Shown: positions 7,870-16,276 of the stretch, in pieces
Numbering within the stretch: the stretch's first letter is position 1
Layout of the letters: the number at the start of each line of letters is the position of its first letter
Assembly: GCF_047238305.1 (NCBI RefSeq)
Contig: NZ_JBDFMO010000001.1
Span: forward strand, 310,001-374,000
Source: Ferdinandcohnia sp047238305
GTDB taxonomy: Bacteria > Bacillota > Bacilli > Bacillales > Bacillaceae_L
Direction of reading: 5' to 3'
Length of the DNA stretch: 64,000 bases
Translations under genes and position numbers: made by a program
Notes under the pieces: model-generated
The model's database searches: none
The model's input: only the letters and a program-made list of their open reading frames with translations
Told to the model about the DNA's origin: nothing

Positions 7870-9321
7870 TCAATAAACGACAACCGCATATTTGGTTAAA
7901 TTATAACTGGCTTCAAATGCACTTGCCTTTACCCAGTATTTTCCGGCTGCTGGGTCTGTCACATGATAATAACCGTCCTTATAACCACTTAATGTCATAA
8001 CGTGCGCATTATCGATACCTGTTCCCCAAAAATATTGACCATATTGTGGTGAACCCCAATTCATGGTTACATAAACAATCACTGGATTTCCATTGTCTAA
8101 TTGTTTTTTAAGATTCTCTACTGAACTCCCCGTAATATTGGAAACACTACCATACTTACTTCCCCATTTACTTAATGGAGCCGGATAAATCGATTGATAA
8201 ACCCCACTTACTACTTTATAAGGTGTTCCACCGAATCCGTTATTTGGATTTCCCTCTTGATCAACGGGCATTTCTTCTAAGAAACTTCCAAGTGTATAAT
8301 TTTTGGCATATCCTTTGTACTGTAATGCCTGCAATAGGGCAGCCGCTTCACACCCCATAGGAGCATTAGCTAGATACTGATTTAGATAAGGTACTTTTAA
8401 CTCCACTATTTTTGAAGTGCTGGATGTTGAAGTGCTGTTGGACTTTGCTGAAGATTTATCGGATTTTTGCTCCGTAATACTCTCTTTTTCTCTTTTTTGT
8501 TTCTCAGCTTCCGCTTTTGCTTTCGCTATTTCTGCCTCCTCCTGCTCTTTAAGGTGAAGGTCTATTTTTGCTAGCGTTTCAGTTAAATAGTTTTTAGCTT
8601 TCTGATTCTTCACCTTTTCTACCTCTAATTTGATCGAATTATACTCTTTTCTTGTTACTCCTTCTGCTACTTTGCCATCTTTATAGATTTCTAACGATTT
8701 TGTTACTGTTTCAATTTGATTTATTTGTGTTTCTGCTTCTTTTACTAAATTGTTTATAGTGGTTTTCCATTCATTTACATCCTCTGCTTCATCATCAACA
8801 ACCACCATGTTTTTAATCTCTATTACTTTTTCTGCATTTAAATCATCAGCAATGACTAGGTTTTGAGAAACTGTATCTCCATTCATTGCTTTTTCTTCTC
8901 CACCAAACAAAGAATTAACTTTTTCTTGAATAGAAAATTTGTGATTCATTTCTTCTAGCTCTATCATTAATGACTCTTTCTCCGTATTCATTTTCTCGAT
9001 TTTAGTCGATAGATTGTTTTCCTTGATATCAAAGTCAAATTTTGGATTTTTAAATGTATTTAATGAACTTTTTACTTCATCAATTTCCTTTTGTGTTAAA
9101 TCTGCTTTTAAAAAACCAGGCGTATCCGATTTAAGAAGGTCTGCTTGATCTTTGATTAAAGTTAATTCGTTATGTAAATCCGATAAACGATCTTCAGCCT
9201 TAGCTATGTTTTGTTTATAATTGTAATGGTCGTATGCAAACACTCCTCCAGAAATAACGAACACAAAGATAATAATCGTTGCTGCGGTTACAATTGGTTT
9301 TTTTGGTAGTTTAAAATTCAT
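7870..9321 (-). CDS. Membrane-anchored C39-like cysteine peptidase with long coiled-coil stalk
   Basis: 483 residues. A single hydrophobic segment (about 10-30) follows a short basic N-terminus, giving a membrane anchor with the rest outside. Residues about 35-285 are charged and helical, probably a coiled-coil stalk, then a Ser/Thr-rich linker (SSAKSNSTSTSSTS). The C-terminal 165 residues are a Peptidase_C39_2-type papain-like domain: VPYLNQYLANAPMGCEAAAL with the predicted catalytic Cys, NAHVMTLSGY with the His, and HVTDPAAGKYW with the Asp. Family members process or degrade peptides at the cell surface; the substrate is unknown. No bacteriocin or ABC exporter gene is adjacent, so a role in leader-peptide processing is not supported. 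Confidence 0.8.
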   Translation of the reverse strand: MNFKLPKKPIVTAATIIIFVFVISGGVFAYDHYNYKQNIAKAEDRLSDLHNELTLIKDQADLLKSDTPGFLKADLTQKEIDEVKSSLNTFKNPKFDFDIKENNLSTKIEKMNTEKESLMIELEEMNHKFSIQEKVNSLFGGEEKAMNGDTVSQNLVIADDLNAEKVIEIKNMVVVDDEAEDVNEWKTTINNLVKEAETQINQIETVTKSLEIYKDGKVAEGVTRKEYNSIKLEVEKVKNQKAKNYLTETLAKIDLHLKEQEEAEIAKAKAEAEKQKREKESITEQKSDKSSAKSNSTSTSSTSKIVELKVPYLNQYLANAPMGCEAAALLQALQYKGYAKNYTLGSFLEEMPVDQEGNPNNGFGGTPYKVVSGVYQSIYPAPLSKWGSKYGSVSNITGSSVENLKKQLDNGNPVIVYVTMNWGSPQYGQYFWGTGIDNAHVMTLSGYKDGYYHVTDPAAGKYWVKASAFEASYNLTKYAVVVY

Positions 9322-9431
9322 CTATTATTTTCCCCCTACAAATTTCAGTGCACACAATAATATTTTAAGATAGTTATACATAAACATAGAAACGGCGAAA
9401 AATACAGAGTTTATTGGAAATTGACAAAAAT

Positions 9432-9470
9432 AAAATCCCGGATTCCTTTTGTGGAATAACCGGGATTTTT
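9432..9470. terminator. Bidirectional terminator between the peptidase gene and the signalling cluster
   Basis: Arms AAAATCCCGGATTCC and GGAATAACCGGGATTTTT around TTTTGT, with T-runs on both sides. It lies in the gene-free interval 9322-9696. The remaining sequence there is AT-rich and holds the presumed peptidase promoter and the hairpin at 9664-9687. Confidence 0.75.
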
Positions 9471-9663
9471 GATTTCCTTAACAAACTTACTAGTAAAGAC
9501 TTCAAGAACTGGTATTTTTTTACTTAATAGAAAGTCATTCTCTATTATATTCCATATGATTTTCACAAAAAAAGGTCTAGGATCGTACCCTTTTCCCTCT
9601 TAGTCTCGTAATACCAAATTCGCAACCGCTTAGTCGCTCTGATGTGAGATACATATCGTAAAA

Positions 9664-9687
9664 GGTTGCTGGGTGTAAACAGCAACC
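9664..9687 (-). terminator. Weak hairpin terminator after the CheR gene
   Basis: GGTTGCT and AGCAACC flank a ten-base loop 10 bp past the CheR stop codon, followed on the minus strand by TTTTAC. The short T-run suggests partial termination before the stronger hairpin at 9432-9470. Confidence 0.5.
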
Positions 9688-9696
9688 CTTATCAAA

Positions 9697-10560
9697 TTAC
9701 TTTACCTTTTTGTACAATTTTTGTTTCTTGCTAATTTCCTCGTAATAATCGTCTTTATCTGTATAATAAATTGTTTCCTTATCACCAAGGCCTAGAACAC
9801 CGAGCATCGAAAGGCTCTCATAAAACAAATTATGAACCCTCTTTTGCAATTCTTTATTAAAATAGATGAGAACATTCCTGCAAAAAATCACATGAAATTC
9901 GTTAAAAGATTGATCTGTAACAAGATTGTGTTGCGCAAATATAACATTTTTAGATAGATGCGAATGGAACTTTACCCCATTATCTGTAACAGTATAGTAA
10001 TCTGAAAAAGCATGATGTCCCCCAGCTTGCAAGTAATTTTTCGTATACTTTTTCATATTCTCTAATGGATATCTTCCTGATTTTGCAATCTTTAATACAT
10101 CTGCGTTAATATCTGTCGCATAAATTTTCGTTTTCTCATAGAGCCCTTCTTCAAGAAGAAGGATTGCCATTGAATAAACCTCTTCACCCGTTGAGCATCC
10201 TGCATGCCAGATTCGAATGGAAGGGTATGTTCGTAGCAATGGTACAACTTTTTCTCGAAAATCTAAAAAGAATAAAGGATCACGAAACATTTCTGTTACA
10301 TTGATGGAGAAATCCGATATCAATCTTCGTAAGCAAGCAGGATCATGCAGAATTTTTTCGAGCAATCCTGTTATACTTGATAATTTTTCAGCCTCAACAC
10401 GATGCTGAATTCTTCTTCTTATCGAATTGTATGCATAGCAACGAAAATCATATCCACACCATTTATAGAGACCCTGTAGCAATAATTCAATTTCCATTTT
10501 CTCAAGATCTGAGCTATCCTTTGTTTCAATATTATCTATTTGATCATTTTGATTATTCAT
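9697..10560 (-). CDS. CheR-type protein-glutamate O-methyltransferase
   Basis: 287 residues with CheR layout. The N-terminal all-helical part (about 20-85) contains YNSIRRRIQHRVEA. The SAM-binding Rossmann domain follows, with IWHAGCSTGEEVYSMAI (motif I, about 117-133), IYATDINADVLKIAK and VIFCRNVLIYFNKELQ. CheR methylates glutamates of chemoreceptors using SAM. No receptor or CheB gene is nearby; instead it is last in a run of kinase and c-di-GMP genes and follows the hybrid kinase at 10579 by 18 bp, so it is probably translated with it. The partner kinase has an MCP-like four-helix sensor, which makes it or a distant receptor a possible methylation target (inference). Confidence 0.88.
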   Translation of the reverse strand: MNNQNDQIDNIETKDSSDLEKMEIELLLQGLYKWCGYDFRCYAYNSIRRRIQHRVEAEKLSSITGLLEKILHDPACLRRLISDFSINVTEMFRDPLFFLDFREKVVPLLRTYPSIRIWHAGCSTGEEVYSMAILLLEEGLYEKTKIYATDINADVLKIAKSGRYPLENMKKYTKNYLQAGGHHAFSDYYTVTDNGVKFHSHLSKNVIFAQHNLVTDQSFNEFHVIFCRNVLIYFNKELQKRVHNLFYESLSMLGVLGLGDKETIYYTDKDDYYEEISKKQKLYKKVK

Positions 10561-10578
10561 AGTTTAAGAGGCCCTTTC

Positions 10579-13500
10579 CTATTGATATAACCAAACCTTC
10601 ATTAACGAAATAAGTTGGTCAGGATTTATCGGTTTGACAATATAATCAGATGCCCCTACCTCCATACACTTCTCACGGTCTTCCCTCATTGCCTTTGCAG
10701 TCAATGCAATAATCGGCAACGATGTAAATTCGGATAATTTTCTAATTCTTTTAATTGCTTCATAACCATCCATCTCAGGCATCATGATATCCATTAACAC
10801 AAGGTCAATGTCTGGTTGCTGTTGCAATAATTCGATTCCTTCGATTCCATTTTCAGCAAAGACTACATTCATACCGTATGTTTCAAGAACACTTGAAATC
10901 GCATATACGTTTCGGACATCATCATCAACAAGAAGAATTTTCTTTCCAAGAAGTCCTGTATGGTCCTTAACGGAACTAGTTGAAGGTATTTCCGATATTT
11001 CTTTAATTGATGAATTGCATTCTAAAAGCAATGAAATCTCTTCCTTCAACCTTTGCGGGGAATGCTCATCCTTAATGATAATTCGATGAACATACTTATT
11101 TAAGAAAATTTCCTCTTTTGAAGATAAATCACGTCCTGTATAGACTAAAACTTTAACATCATCATGATGATGGGAACTCTTAATTTTCGCTAATAAATCA
11201 AATCCATTCGTATCCTGTAACCCTAAATCTAAAATAATGTAGTCAAAGGAATTGACCTTTAATTCCTCAATTGCTTCGTGCCCTGAAGAAACAGCTTTGA
11301 TGATGATGTCCATAGAACCTATATATTCCATAAGAGCATTTCGTTGTATGAGATCATCGTCAATAATTAAGAGTCTTTTGATTTGGTTATTTTCATCGAC
11401 AACCGGAACTTCTTTAGAAACCATTGACGTTTTTTCACTTTTTGGCGATGGTACAATTGACAGTTCAGCTGTTGTGGCAATTTCCTTAATTGCATCGTGC
11501 TGATCCGTTCCATGTTGGTATTCCCCTACGATAAATGTAAAGGTACTCCCTTTTCCTTCTTCACTGTGTAATATTATGTTTCCACCTAAAAGAGACGCAA
11601 TTTCCCTACTTATCGATAATCCTAATCCAGTTCCTCCATATTTGCGGCTAGTTGTACCATCTGCTTGCTGAAATGCTTCAAATATAAGTCCTTGCTTTTC
11701 GGCTGGAATTCCAATGCCGCTATCGGTTATAGAAAAAGCAAAATTGGGCTTTCCATTGGTTTTCGGATAAGAGGAAATTTCTAATTTAACTTCTCCTACT
11801 TGAGTGAATTTAAAAGCATTTGATAATAAATTTCTTAATACCTGTTGAATCCTTTGTTCATCATTATACAGATAAGAAGGAAGACCTTTCTTCACATCAA
11901 TCGTAAACTTTAGACCCTTTTCATTTGCGATTGGCCGGAAGCCTCTTTCTGCAAAATCAGCTAAATCCTCAATTGCTACTTGACTCGGATTTACATCCAT
12001 TTTTCCTGATTCAATCTTTGCTAAGTCCAGGATATCATTAATTAGTGCTAGTAAATCATTACCTGCTGAGTAGATTGTTTTCGAATATTCCACTTGTTTT
12101 GCGGATAAGTTACCCTCCGAATTATCCGTTAATAGCTTTGATAAAATGAGTAAGCTATTTAATGGTGTTCTTAGCTCATGAGACATATTTGCAAGAAACT
12201 CAGACTTATATTTTGAACTTAAAGCAAGCTGCTTTGCTTGTTCCTCTAGCTCCGCTCTTGCTGCCTCAACCTCTCTATTCGTTTGTTCGAATCTCTTATT
12301 TTGATCCGCTAGGCTCTTTGCCTTTTCTTCTAAATCTGCATTTGTTTGTTCAAGCTCCTCTTGTTGAACTTGAAGCTTTTCCTCTGACTGACGAAGGGCT
12401 TGTGTTTGTTCCTCAAGCTCTTCATTCGTAGCTCTTAGTTCCTCTTGCTGTGCCTGTAATTCTTCAGATTGTGCTTGAACTTCCTCCATTAAAGCTTGAG
12501 ATTCCTCAAGTAATGTAGCGAGTCTAATTCTTCCCATCACACTTTCGATGATAATGCCTAGACCATTCATCAATTCTTCAAGAAGGCTCTGTTGAGTATG
12601 ACTAAATAATTTGAAAGAAGCAATTTCGATTATTGCCTTTACATCCCCCTCAAAAACAATCGGTAGTACGTATATATTTAGAGGTGATGCCTCACCTAAG
12701 CCTGAGCTTATTCGTATATAGTCTGAAGGGACATTTGTTAAAATAATCGGAGATTTTTCAAGAGCGGCTTGTCCTATTAATCCCTCTCCTAAACGAATCC
12801 GATTTGAAATATTCTTTCGTTCCTTAAAAGCATATGATGCAAGAAGTTTAAAAGAGGCTTGCTCGTCCTCATTTTTTTCCATATCCTTGACGTAAAAAAC
12901 AGCATGGCTAGATTCTACTAATGGTACCGTCTTAGAGAGAAAAGTTTGTGCTAATGTCTCTAAGTCATTTATACCAGTTAGACTTGTCGTGATTTCTGCA
13001 ATATTTGATTTTGCCCATGTTAACTCTTGGTCTATTTTCTTTTGTTCTTGTAACGAATCTGTCATTCTATTAAATGAGTTTGCTACTTCATCAATTTCAT
13101 CATTGGCAATCACTTCAACCTTTGTACTAAGGTTAGCACTGCCATTCGCTACTTGTTTCATAATAGTTGAAACCTTTTTTAACTTTGAAGATAGTGTCCA
13201 AATACTCTTTGATAGAAGGCTCATGATTAAAATAACGCTAATAACTAAGATAAGTGAACTGATTATGAGTTCGCGTTGAAACTGGGAAACGATATTGTGT
13301 AATGACAATTCCTGTGCTTCTTCTAAAGAATCAGTTATTTCTGAAAGAACCTCAAAAAATTGTTCATGGTGTTCGACTGAACTCTCATCAATTATATCTA
13401 GCGCTTCGGCTTTTTTCCCGGAATTCACAAGATTGATTAACTCAGTTTGGTAAGCATTAAAGTCAGCATTTGTATCTTTAAGTTTCTGCACTAGAGTCTT

Positions 13501-13815
13501 TTGTTCCTCGGTTTCAATATTTTCCTCAAGTAACGAGATATTTTTTAAAATAGAATGATTCAATTCCTGCAATTTTCCTATTTCTTTTTGAATCGTTTCC
13601 TCATCATTAAAAAGTACGAGATTCCGTAGGCGGATCCCTTCATCCTTTATTCCACGATGAGTTTCTTCTGCTAGAATTGTTAATTCATAGTTCGACTGTA
13701 ATGTGGTATTCATTTTATTAAGACTCGAAACTTGAGACAACCCAATCGCAATAAGAACGATGAGAAGAATGGGTAATGTACTAAGCCCTAATAATAATTT
13801 TGTTCTAATCTTCAT
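10579..13815 (-). CDS. Hybrid sensor histidine kinase (4HB-HAMP-GAF-coiled coil-HisKA-HATPase-REC-REC)
   Basis: 1078 residues. Membrane segments at about 8-28 and 183-202 bracket a helical extracellular sensor like the four-helix-bundle MCP type, then HAMP (203-260), GAF (about 275-430) and a long Glu/Gln-rich coiled coil of repeated EELQAQQEEL units (430-540). The kinase core has SHELRTP with the phospho-His, an N box in LRNLLSNAFKFT, and G boxes DSGIGIP and GGTGLGLS. Two receiver domains follow (IIDDD...YIILDLG, about 815-930; LLVDDD...LVLMDIMMPEMDG, about 955-1075), both with acceptor Asp. Signals probably run from kinase to these RECs and then to an HPt protein; one HPt domain is encoded at 19584-21200. 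It is 25 bp downstream of the REC-GGDEF-EAL-LuxR gene and ahead of cheR. Confidence 0.9.
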   Translation of the reverse strand: MKIRTKLLLGLSTLPILLIVLIAIGLSQVSSLNKMNTTLQSNYELTILAEETHRGIKDEGIRLRNLVLFNDEETIQKEIGKLQELNHSILKNISLLEENIETEEQKTLVQKLKDTNADFNAYQTELINLVNSGKKAEALDIIDESSVEHHEQFFEVLSEITDSLEEAQELSLHNIVSQFQRELIISSLILVISVILIMSLLSKSIWTLSSKLKKVSTIMKQVANGSANLSTKVEVIANDEIDEVANSFNRMTDSLQEQKKIDQELTWAKSNIAEITTSLTGINDLETLAQTFLSKTVPLVESSHAVFYVKDMEKNEDEQASFKLLASYAFKERKNISNRIRLGEGLIGQAALEKSPIILTNVPSDYIRISSGLGEASPLNIYVLPIVFEGDVKAIIEIASFKLFSHTQQSLLEELMNGLGIIIESVMGRIRLATLLEESQALMEEVQAQSEELQAQQEELRATNEELEEQTQALRQSEEKLQVQQEELEQTNADLEEKAKSLADQNKRFEQTNREVEAARAELEEQAKQLALSSKYKSEFLANMSHELRTPLNSLLILSKLLTDNSEGNLSAKQVEYSKTIYSAGNDLLALINDILDLAKIESGKMDVNPSQVAIEDLADFAERGFRPIANEKGLKFTIDVKKGLPSYLYNDEQRIQQVLRNLLSNAFKFTQVGEVKLEISSYPKTNGKPNFAFSITDSGIGIPAEKQGLIFEAFQQADGTTSRKYGGTGLGLSISREIASLLGGNIILHSEEGKGSTFTFIVGEYQHGTDQHDAIKEIATTAELSIVPSPKSEKTSMVSKEVPVVDENNQIKRLLIIDDDLIQRNALMEYIGSMDIIIKAVSSGHEAIEELKVNSFDYIILDLGLQDTNGFDLLAKIKSSHHHDDVKVLVYTGRDLSSKEEIFLNKYVHRIIIKDEHSPQRLKEEISLLLECNSSIKEISEIPSTSSVKDHTGLLGKKILLVDDDVRNVYAISSVLETYGMNVVFAENGIEGIELLQQQPDIDLVLMDIMMPEMDGYEAIKRIRKLSEFTSLPIIALTAKAMREDREKCMEVGASDYIVKPINPDQLISLMKVWLYQ

Positions 13816-13840
13816 TTATGGGGTCCTTTCTGCGTAACGA

Positions 13841-15922
13841 TTATTTACTTGTCTGTAGCTCTCCGAACTCAAAGCATGTTTGATAGACTAATGCAATGGC
13901 CTGGACACGATCAGTCACATTTAATTTTTGGAAAATCCTTGTTATATGATTTTTCACGGTATGTTCACTAATAAATAGTTTTTCAGAAATTTCTTTATTG
14001 GTTAGACCTGCTAAAAGCAACTCAAACACGTCCATTTCTCTAGCTGTAATCGAAAATGTATCCTTTGTGATTTGGATTGCAGCACTGATTATTTTGGGAT
14101 TTTGTATCGCTCCAAGGTCATGTAAATCTCCAATTGGAGATAAATCATTTGAAAAAATATTCCCATCCTTTAGCGTACAAGCAGTCTCATTATGGGTTGA
14201 CAGAAACTCTTCGAATTTATCAGGGGCTAAAGGAGGGCTTAAAAGATAGCCTTGAATCTCTTCACACTTAAATTTTCGCAGGGCTGCCACTTGCTGCTCT
14301 GTCTCTACCCCTTCAGCAATCACCGACATATTCAAATTATGAGCTAGGGAAATGATTGCCTCTGTCAATACTATGTCTTCAGGTGAGACCCCGGTGATTT
14401 CATCAATAAAAGTTTTATCAATCTTTAATGCATGGATCGGGAAACGTCTTAAATAGCTAAGTGACGAATAACCTGTCCCGAAATCATCAATACTTACCTT
14501 TACTCCCATATCATTTAATTGATTAAGTGTTTTAGCTACTACAGCTTCGTTACCTAAGATGACTGATTCTGTGATTTCAATTTCAAGCATCTTTGGACTT
14601 ACGTTATATTTAACTAAAATCTGGTTGATTTTTTCTACTAAGTCCTTTTGGAGAAAGTGCTGTGCAGAAAAATTAACTGCAATCCTTTTTGGTGTTAATC
14701 CCATTTCTGTCCACGTATTTATTTGCTTGCAAACGGTTAGCAGAACCCACTCTCCTAATTCAACAATTTGACCTGATTCTTCTGCTAGTGGGATAAATTC
14801 ACCAGGAAGGATTGCTCCCCATCTTGAATGATTCCAACGCAACAAGGCCTCAGCACTCTTAATTTTTCCTGTCTCAATTTCCATGCGAGGTTGAAAAACA
14901 AGTGAAAGTTCATTTCGTTCAATCGCTTTACGTAAATCGTTTTGCATAATAAATAAGCGATATGATTGAAGATTCATGCCAGAGTGATACACTTTATAGT
15001 TATTTTTCCCTTGTTCTTTTGCGCGGAATAATGCCGTGCCCGCGTTCTTAATTAGGGTTACAGGGTCTTCTCCATCATAAGGAAAAATACTCAATCCAAT
15101 GCTAGCAGTAAAAAACAATTCATAGTTATCAATGTAGAATGGCTCATTAAAGGCATGATATACCTTGGTAGCAATTTCTAGTGTTTCTTCACGATCTGTT
15201 TTCGGTAAAATAATGGAGAATTCATCTCCACCAAATCTTGCAATAAAGTCTTTATCTCTTACCGTTGTTTTTAATCTTTTCGAAATTTCTTGAAGCACTC
15301 GGTCACCTGTATTAAAATCAAGTGAATTGTTTACATACTTGAAGTAATCAATATCTAAAAGAATAACCCCAATTTCTTGATTCATTTTTTTTGCTTCTGT
15401 TACCCAAGAAACTAATTCATCCTGAAACAATCTTCGATTGGGTAAACCTGTTAAATAATCGTGTAATGCAATATATTCAATTTCACTATTTTTTTTAGAC
15501 AATAATTCTGTTTGCTTCATTAACTGTTTTTTTATTGTGTAGATCTCGACAAAGCCATCTACCTTAGCTTTTAATACAATAGGATCAACAGGTTTAAGGA
15601 TATAATCAATTGCCCCAACAGAATATCCCTTAAAAATATGGTCCGAATCCATATTATTAGCCGTAATAAATAATAGTGGAATATTCTTTGTTTTCTCTCG
15701 TGCTTTGATAATTTTAGCAGTTTCAATCCCATCAATTCCTGGCATTTGAACATCCAGTAATATAACAGCAAACTCGAATTTCAATAAATACTTTAACGCC
15801 TCTTCTCCGGAATAAGCTTTAATTAAGTTATAATCCTCTCTCTCAATAATAGCTTCCAAGGCTAATAGATTCTCCGGGCGGTCATCCACCAAGAGTATAT
15901 TTATTTTTTCCGCCGATATCAT
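13841..15922 (-). CDS. Response regulator REC-GGDEF-EAL with C-terminal LuxR-type DNA-binding domain
   Basis: About 693 residues. The start is placed at 15922 because GGGGTGA lies five bases ahead; the longer frame from 15955 has no ribosome site. Order: REC (about 5-125, acceptor Asp in VILLDVQMPGIDG), GGDEF (about 155-315; intact FGGDEF near 231), EAL (about 335-580; Glu in SAEALLRW near 358, plus NFSAQ, ITES, DDFGTGYSS and AEGVE, so all metal and catalytic residues are present), then LTNKEISEKLFISEHTVKNH, a LuxR/FixJ-type HTH in the last 65 residues. It can in principle synthesise and cleave c-di-GMP and bind DNA under phosphorylation control. The HTH on a dual c-di-GMP enzyme is unusual. 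The terminator at 16150-16185 separates it from upstream genes; it is followed closely by the hybrid kinase. Confidence 0.9.
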   Translation of the reverse strand: MISAEKINILLVDDRPENLLALEAIIEREDYNLIKAYSGEEALKYLLKFEFAVILLDVQMPGIDGIETAKIIKAREKTKNIPLLFITANNMDSDHIFKGYSVGAIDYILKPVDPIVLKAKVDGFVEIYTIKKQLMKQTELLSKKNSEIEYIALHDYLTGLPNRRLFQDELVSWVTEAKKMNQEIGVILLDIDYFKYVNNSLDFNTGDRVLQEISKRLKTTVRDKDFIARFGGDEFSIILPKTDREETLEIATKVYHAFNEPFYIDNYELFFTASIGLSIFPYDGEDPVTLIKNAGTALFRAKEQGKNNYKVYHSGMNLQSYRLFIMQNDLRKAIERNELSLVFQPRMEIETGKIKSAEALLRWNHSRWGAILPGEFIPLAEESGQIVELGEWVLLTVCKQINTWTEMGLTPKRIAVNFSAQHFLQKDLVEKINQILVKYNVSPKMLEIEITESVILGNEAVVAKTLNQLNDMGVKVSIDDFGTGYSSLSYLRRFPIHALKIDKTFIDEITGVSPEDIVLTEAIISLAHNLNMSVIAEGVETEQQVAALRKFKCEEIQGYLLSPPLAPDKFEEFLSTHNETACTLKDGNIFSNDLSPIGDLHDLGAIQNPKIISAAIQITKDTFSITAREMDVFELLLAGLTNKEISEKLFISEHTVKNHITRIFQKLNVTDRVQAIALVYQTCFEFGELQTSK

Positions 15923-16149
15923 CCCTTCACCCCAAAATAAACATATTTTCGACATATCTGTCTATAGAATATCATACTTAATGTTGGGTGTAGCTTAATA
16001 TAAATGTAAATGAGACTATATTTTTCCATTCTTATAGTATAATAAATTGAACTCGTATCTTTTTTAGTGAATTACGACGGTCGCTTTTCTTTTGATATTA
16101 AATAAGAGGAAGGGCATTCCTATAGAGGACATACTAAGATACTTAATAG

Positions 16150-16185
16150 AAAAACCATCGCCCGTTCAACTAGGCGATGGTTTTT
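16150..16185. terminator. Strong bidirectional terminator splitting the signalling cluster
   Basis: Perfect arms AAAAACCATCGCC and GGCGATGGTTTTT around CGTTCAACTA. It lies between the kinase-REC gene (ends 16277) and the REC-GGDEF-EAL-LuxR gene, so the cluster forms at least two transcription units. The rest of 15923-16276 is AT-rich; a promoter for the downstream unit is expected at about 15960-16080 but no clear boxes were fixed. Confidence 0.85.
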
Positions 16186-16276
16186 CTACTTTCTTTCTTC
16201 GACAAACCTTTTTAACAAGTCTGTATGAGTCCCTGGTCGAAAATATACACGTGATAATAGATATCATGTTAATACA

